A model generated the notes under the pieces. The model made no database searches and had not been told where the DNA came from. It saw only the letters and a program-made list of their open reading frames with translations. Positions 58,815 to 64,000 of a DNA stretch of 64,000 bases are shown here, piece by piece (the stretch's first letter is position 1; each line of letters begins with the position of its first letter). Source of the stretch: Mallotus nudiflorus (taxonomy: Eukaryota; Streptophyta; Magnoliopsida; Malpighiales; Euphorbiaceae). Made by a program: the position numbers and the translations under genes. The stretch lies in contig CANTUR010000540.1 in assembly GCA_947683625.1 (NCBI GenBank), positions 258,001 to 322,000 on the forward strand, given 5' to 3'.

Positions 58815-60774
58815 TTGCTTGCTTTTGGTCTAACTCATGATATGAGAGAAAAAATGAAAAAAATTTTAACAAAGAGGCAGAAAGTATTTACTTGGAGTTA
58901 TGAAGACATGCCCAGAATTGACAGGGAGATCTCAGAACACAGGATCCCCACATATCCTCACATAGCACTAATAAAGCAAAAGAAAAGGAGGTTAAGGCCG
59001 GAATGGGCTCTCCTAGTCAAAAAAGAAGTCGAGAAACAGTTGAAGGCAAATTTTCTGAAAGTGGTAGAGGACACCCAATGGTTAGCAAACATAGTGATGG
59101 TTCTTAAGAAATATGGGAGGGTTAGAGTATGTGTGGACTATTGAGATTTAAACAAGGCCTGGCCCAAATATGACTTTTCGCTACCACACATTGATACGCT
59201 AATTGATAGCGCAGCTTCCAACATGATGTACTCTTTCAAGGATGGATTTTCAGGGTACAATCAGATCATAATGGCGGTAATGGAAAAATTAAAGACATCC
59301 TTCACTATTGAGTGGGGCATATACTGTTATTTAGTGATTCCTTTTGCATTAAAGAACGCAGGGGCCACTTATCAAAGGATGGAAATCGTTTTGCTACATG
59401 ACATGATCCACAAGGAGGTAGAAGTGTACGTGGATGATATGATAATGAAATTTGCAACTAGGGAAGGAAATTTTAACGCTCTAGATAAGTTTCTAGCAAG
59501 GGCAAAAAAGTACAATCTCAGACTGAATCCGAAGAAGTGTGTTTTTGGAGTTACATCTAGGAAACTATTGGGACACATTGTCAATCAGAAAGGAATAGAG
59601 GTGGATCCGAATAAAATTAAGGCAATTAAGGATATGCCCATGCTAAGGAATGAAAAAGAGGTCCGAGGGTTCTTGGGGTGCTTACAGTATATCAGTAGGT
59701 TTATAGCCAAATTAATGATCGTTTGCAATCCCATTTTTAATCTCCTAAAGAAAAATCAACCCATGCTATGGGATGAAAGGTGTTGCTAAGCCTTTGAAGC
59801 TAACAAGGATTATCTTATGAATCCTCTTATTTTATAACCGGCAAGGTTGGGTAAAGCCTTAATCCTATATCTGGTGATTGAAAAAGACACAATAGGGGCA
59901 ATGTTGGCATAGGAAGGCGAAGAGAAGATAGAGCACCCTATGTATTACTTGAATAAGAAGTTTATGCCTTATGAAACTAGTTATAGCCTTGTGGAGAAGA
60001 CATGCCTAGCAATGATTTGGACGATGAAGAAACTACGACACTACTTTCAGTCTTACAAAGTGTAGGAAGTTTCCAAACATGATCCCCTCAAGTATCTCTA
60101 GCAGACCCCCTCTCGTACAAGAAAGTTATCTAGATGGTTTGCTTTACTTACAAAATTTGACATAGAATATACAGCCAAGAAAATGGTGAAGGGGAGAGCG
60201 GTAGTAGATGATGACCAAGAATGGAAGTTGAAGTTTCCTGACAAACACCCGGGGCCAATAGAGGTACAAGGTTGGGAAATGTACTTTGATGGAGCCGTCA
60301 ACAACAAAGGGATCGGAATAGGTGTGATTTTGGTCATGCCAGAGGAGAGATGATCTCGATGGCAAAAAGATTTGAGTTTGAGGCAACCAATAACAAAGCA
60401 AAATAGGAGGCCTGCATTTTTTTTTAGAGGCATTACGCAGTGCAGGAGCGAAAAATGTTACCATGTACGGGGACTCCATATTAGTCATAAAATAAGCTGC
60501 TAAAGAGTGGGAGATAAAGGAGGAAAGATTACATCCGTACTGGGAATATCTTACTATTATCTTGTGCTCATTTACTCAGTGTAAGTTTATTCATCTGCCG
60601 AGAGAAGGAAACCAGATGGCTGATGCCTTAGCCACACTGGCCTCTATGTGGGAAAATGGGAAACAGCCAAAGGCCAGGCCTTTAATCTTGACAAAATCTC
60701 AAGGCCCTTGTTATAAGGAAGTGAGGGTGACACCAGTCGACACTGCTGAGAAGCCTTGGTTTTATGACTTATAA
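58815..60774 (+). pseudogene. Reverse transcriptase, RNase H and archaeal-type RNase H, second Tat element
   Basis: Reverse transcriptase: WSYEDMPRIDREISEHRIPT, LRPEWALLVKKEVEKQLKAN, GFSGYNQIIMAV, ALKNAGATYQRM, the YVDDMIMK active site near 59,430, LNPKKCVFGVTSRKLLGHIV and VRGFLGCLQYISRFIAKL. RNase H from about 59,790 includes HPMYYLNKKFMPYETSYSL. The extra RNase H has WEMYFDGAVNNKGIGIGVIL near 60,280 and CKFIHLPREGNQMADALATL near 60,600. Breaks include Arg to stop at 59,142 and Gln to stop at 59,786 and 59,909. Confidence 0.9.
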
Positions 60775-61251
60775 AGATATCTAGAGACTGGGAAATTTCT
60801 AGATGGCATTGATAGGAAGAAGAGGATATCCCTACAAATGTTATCTCGACAGTTCATAAGTGTAATATCCCGTGTTTTTAAATATTTTTACACTGTACCG
60901 GGATATGCAGTGTTAATAATTTTTGTATATATCTTACGATATTTTTACGAGTTAATGTGTATTTAAAACCTATTTTAATTACTGTGTATTATTTACAGTG
61001 TTTTACGTAAAATTTTCCCGGGACTTGCATTTTCGGGGAAATTTTCACGTAATTATTTTATTATTAATTATTTTAAATATATTTTCGGACTTGCATTAAC
61101 TCATGCGTATTTTTAAATTACTAAATAAAGCCTATGTGTGTGTATATTTATTTAATTAGGGTTTAATATATTACCCTAATATTTTATTATTTATTTATTA
61201 ATTTATTATTATTTTATTTATTATTAAATTATTAAAATTATTTTATTTTTA

Positions 61252-61590
61252 TTTTTTTCTTTTTCTTTTTTTCTTTTTTCTTTTTCTTTTCTTTTTCTTC
61301 CTTTTTCTTTTCTTTCTTTTTCTTTTTTTCTTCTTCTTCTTCTTCCTTATTCTCGTGCGCGCCCGACCACCACCCCTCACCACCGCCTGCAACTTCCGAT
61401 TCCCGACCGTCGGTGTGCCGCCAGGAGCTCCACCTTCCTCAGCCAGTTGCTCTGCAGCCCCCAGCTCCCTTCCCCGGCGCCGGCAGCCCTTTTCTTCCAT
61501 TTTGGCCGAAATTCTTCTCCTCGCCGTTTCTTCCTCCTCCGGCCACCATTTTCGACACCGTCTGTCTCTTTCTTCTCCTTGAGCTCCGGT
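61252..61590 (+). other. CT-rich then GC-rich leader segment inside the third LTR
   Basis: A long CTTTTT/CTT tract is followed by about 230 bp of unusually GC-rich sequence, ending CTCCG at a donor-like GTGAGTG (61,589). Equivalent GC-rich segments lie at about 49,965-50,070 and, on the minus strand, 24,090-24,300 and 31,600-31,810. It is a candidate transcribed leader exon. Confidence 0.5.
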
Positions 61591-63253
61591 GAGTGTGATT
61601 CTAGCTTTGGTTTAAGCTGAAATGGTTTAGATTTGCTTAGGTTTTGATTTTTCCAATTCGGTCACATTAGGGTTTTTGATTTTTTGAGCTTCGAATTGAT
61701 TGATTCATGAAAACTCCCTTCACAAATGTTGTTCCTAGTAGCTCAATCTACATGTATGAATTTTTGTGGAATTTTTGGACATTTTTTGGATTTTTGGGTA
61801 TTTTTGAATATTTTAATATTATTTTCTAATTTTCGGAAATTAATTATTTAAATTATGAAATTGTGTTTTATGGTTAAATTAGGTGTTGTAATGAATTATA
61901 TGAATTTATTTGGAATTTTTATAAATTTCTAAGTATTTATTTTGAATTATTTGAGTTTATGTAATTTTGGGAAAATTAGGTTAAATGTGTTTTTATTTGA
62001 AATTAATTGGATAATTGAGTTTAATTATTGATATTATTGATAAATATGTTAAGAAAATTAATTTTGGATAATTGTATAATTTTTGGTGAATTTTTGAATG
62101 AATTTTAGTATATTTATATATATATAAGGGCATTTTGGTAATTTTACACAAAATTGGCTGAAAATGTAATTTAATTGGTTTTAATAGTTATTTAAGGTAT
62201 AAAATAATTTCTATAAATTATTTGATATTTTTAACTAATGAAAACTATTTTTCGTGAATTATTTTCAATTATATATATAATATACGATTTTTCTAATAAA
62301 ATGAGTTTTTATCGATTTTTACAGTGTTTTAAGGTTAATTATGTAATTTCTACCTATAAAATGAATTTCTATGTTATAAGGATATTTTTGATATTTCTGG
62401 AATTATTCTGTGTTTGTGGACCCCGGTCGGTAGATTGTAGTCTGGAGTCCGACCGAGGGGTTATGGATTTGTGTTGAGCTTATTTTTCGAAGTGTGTTTC
62501 TTTGCAGGGTCGGCTCTACTCTTTTGAGTAGAGAGATGTCCTTTTTACAGGGGAGGTTCTGTCGGATTTTTGGTAGAATTCTCATAAAACGTGATATCCA
62601 GTCGAACCCTAATTTCTGATTCTGTGTTTAATACTCTAGATCAAGTTTTAGGATTTCTGTTAGGTTTATTCTGATGTCGATTATTTATTGCTTGTTTAGT
62701 TACTCCGAGACCGAGGGCTAATGGACCAGGCCCGTCGGACCCGTCTCGTGGAGCGCACTAGGTGAGTTACTATACTATATATATATACTTGGGATGCATG
62801 ATTTAGAAATATATATTCTATTTCGATTAAAATGCATAAATAATATAAATTGTATTTAAGTATATTTTTGAATTATTCTTGGTATTTATTAAATTATATG
62901 CATATTTTGTAAATAAAATATATTTAAAATGTTTTTAAATATATTTCCAACTTAATTTATAATTTGATTGAATTCATTTGACATATATATACTCAAAATA
63001 TACCTGGTTTACTTTTGGCATATTTCCGGTATATATATGGTTTATGTTGTTATTTTATTGAAATTCATGCATCATTTATTTTTGTGAATGAATGTTTTAT
63101 ATTTATTAATGAAGGATATCGATAGAACGTGCTACCTAGTGGGCAGCACTAGGACCGAGTACGTACCGGTACACCTATAGTATTTAAGCTATATTACTAA
63201 CCTATTTGTGGATATTGATTGAATGTGATTATTGTTATGTGTGATGTGATTTG

Positions 63254-63360
63254 GGTGTGATTGCTGGAGCTCGGTTGACCAAGTGTCTCGGGGCCAATCA
63301 CACTGGCAGTCAGACTGCTGGAGCTCGGTTGACTTAGTGTCTCGGGGCCAGTCTACTATC
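63254..63360 (+). repeat. Single B-A hairpin pair in the third LTR
   Basis: B at 63,254-63,304 (GTGTGATTGCTGG with CCAATCACAC) and A at 63,305-63,360 (CAGACTGCTGG with CCAGTCT). The loop matches the other copies. Only one pair is present, against two in the other LTRs. Confidence 0.8.
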
Positions 63361-64000
63361 TAAATGGATTAAGTGGATATATTTGGAATAAGTGAGCCCG
63401 TATGGCTAGAGTGTTTTCTAACACTATTTCTGAGGTTGTGATATTCTAGGGTTCTATATGATCCTTCATAAGCGATGATTTTCAATAAAACATATAAAAT
63501 GATTTTTCTGCATCTGTGTGAATTTGCCTGTATATATTAGATATATATATATTGTTGACTGTATGCATTATCATTTAGTGTGTATGTATATATATTATAG
63601 TAATTCACTCAGTGAGGTCTGACTCCCCTCCGTTGACTATTTTTCAGGAGAGTCAACATCTTCAGACCTCAGTAGCAGGTCGATACGTCGGATTTCTTCC
63701 GCCCCGGCTTCTTTATGTAAATTACTTACTTGAGTCTTATTTTTATAATCTAGACACTGCAGTAGTTGTGAATTAAAATGTGGGATTTCATGTATTTTAT
63801 TTAAAGAGATGTATTATATTGAAATTTGTATTTAAAGATATATATGTGATGAGTTGAGAATTGATTTAAATCCAGAGATGAGAATGTTATTATATTATTT
63901 ATGATTTTTTTTATTTTCGCTGCATTTAATATTGTTATTGTTATTATTGCATGATTTATTTTATTTTTAGGCTTGCTACGGGTTTCGGATTCGAAAGAAT

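Larger units (their letters stand above)
49071..60860 (+). mobile_element. Second Tat/Ogre-type element, partial, split twice
   Basis: Plus-strand order: 5' LTR (49,071-54,892, interrupted by a solo LTR), tRNA-Arg primer site, gag, protease with G-patch-like tail, uncharacterised domain, reverse transcriptase and the two RNase H domains. It is cut at 60,860 by another LTR just where integrase should begin. The missing part presumably resumes beyond the window. Stops throughout show it is dead. Its proteins match those of the first element closely. Confidence 0.9.
60861..64000 (+). mobile_element. Third LTR of the large-LTR family, diverged, runs off the window
   Basis: Starts TGTAATATCCCG. 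By comparison with the other copies (which end GGGTCGTGACA) it lacks only about the last 60 bp at the window edge. It inserted between extra RNase H and integrase of the second Tat element; the upstream candidate duplication is ATAAG, unverified. It is a distinct subfamily: overall similarity to the others is patchy, but the hairpins and splice-like sites are shared. Whether it is a solo LTR or the 5' LTR of a full element cannot be seen. Confidence 0.88.

Noticed and set aside
61249..61500. Minus-strand Lys/Arg-rich frame in the third LTR
   Set aside because: By-product of the CTTTTT tract; no homologous frame in the sister LTRs.

Overview
The window is nuclear DNA from a flowering plant, most likely a eudicot; I cannot name the species. 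It has long AT-rich intergenic DNA, plant-type GT-AG introns, two recognisable nuclear genes, and nested plant LTR retrotransposons that fill roughly two thirds of the sequence. All calls are by eye.

Layout. 1-2,720: AT-rich DNA with a nested inverted-repeat (MITE-like) cluster. 2,847-14,315 (+): a nine-exon FIP1[V]-type gene for a pre-mRNA 3'-end processing factor, with a hAT-type MITE in its last intron. 15,340-15,806 (-): a broken, unrecognised gene next to a truncated LTR. 15,875-43,216: an old Tat/Ogre-type Ty3/gypsy element, gag-pol on the minus strand. Downstream of its integrase it carries two intron-bearing genes on the opposite (+) strand: a plant-mobile-domain (PMD) gene and a DUF7745-like gene. 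A second element (20,959-32,579, minus, 5-bp duplication ACGTC) has jumped into it. That element has 4.1-kb, almost identical LTRs around a decayed chromovirus-like interior.

43,217-49,070: host DNA with a 5'-truncated acyl-ACP thioesterase relic and, at 47,171-47,860 (+), an intact CcmA/ABCI1 gene for mitochondrial cytochrome c maturation. From about 49,071 a second Tat/Ogre element (+) begins. A 3,979-bp solo LTR of the large-LTR family (duplication ACTTT) sits inside its 5' LTR, and its pol is cut just before integrase by another LTR of that family, which runs off the window at 64,000.

Most notable signals. (1) The large LTRs contain arrays of two alternating hairpin types sharing a conserved loop, with stem sequences that co-vary. 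(2) The same LTRs carry conserved splice-site-like signals and a GC-rich leader, suggesting a spliced non-coding 5' leader inside the LTR. (3) The old Tat element carries two antisense genes with their own TATA-like boxes and introns, next to clusters of near-palindromes of GAGGCGATCGCCTC. (4) Both Tat elements have an in-frame TAA at the same place between protease and reverse transcriptase, preceded by a conserved uncharacterised domain. (5) All three insertions of the large-LTR family lie inside Tat elements.
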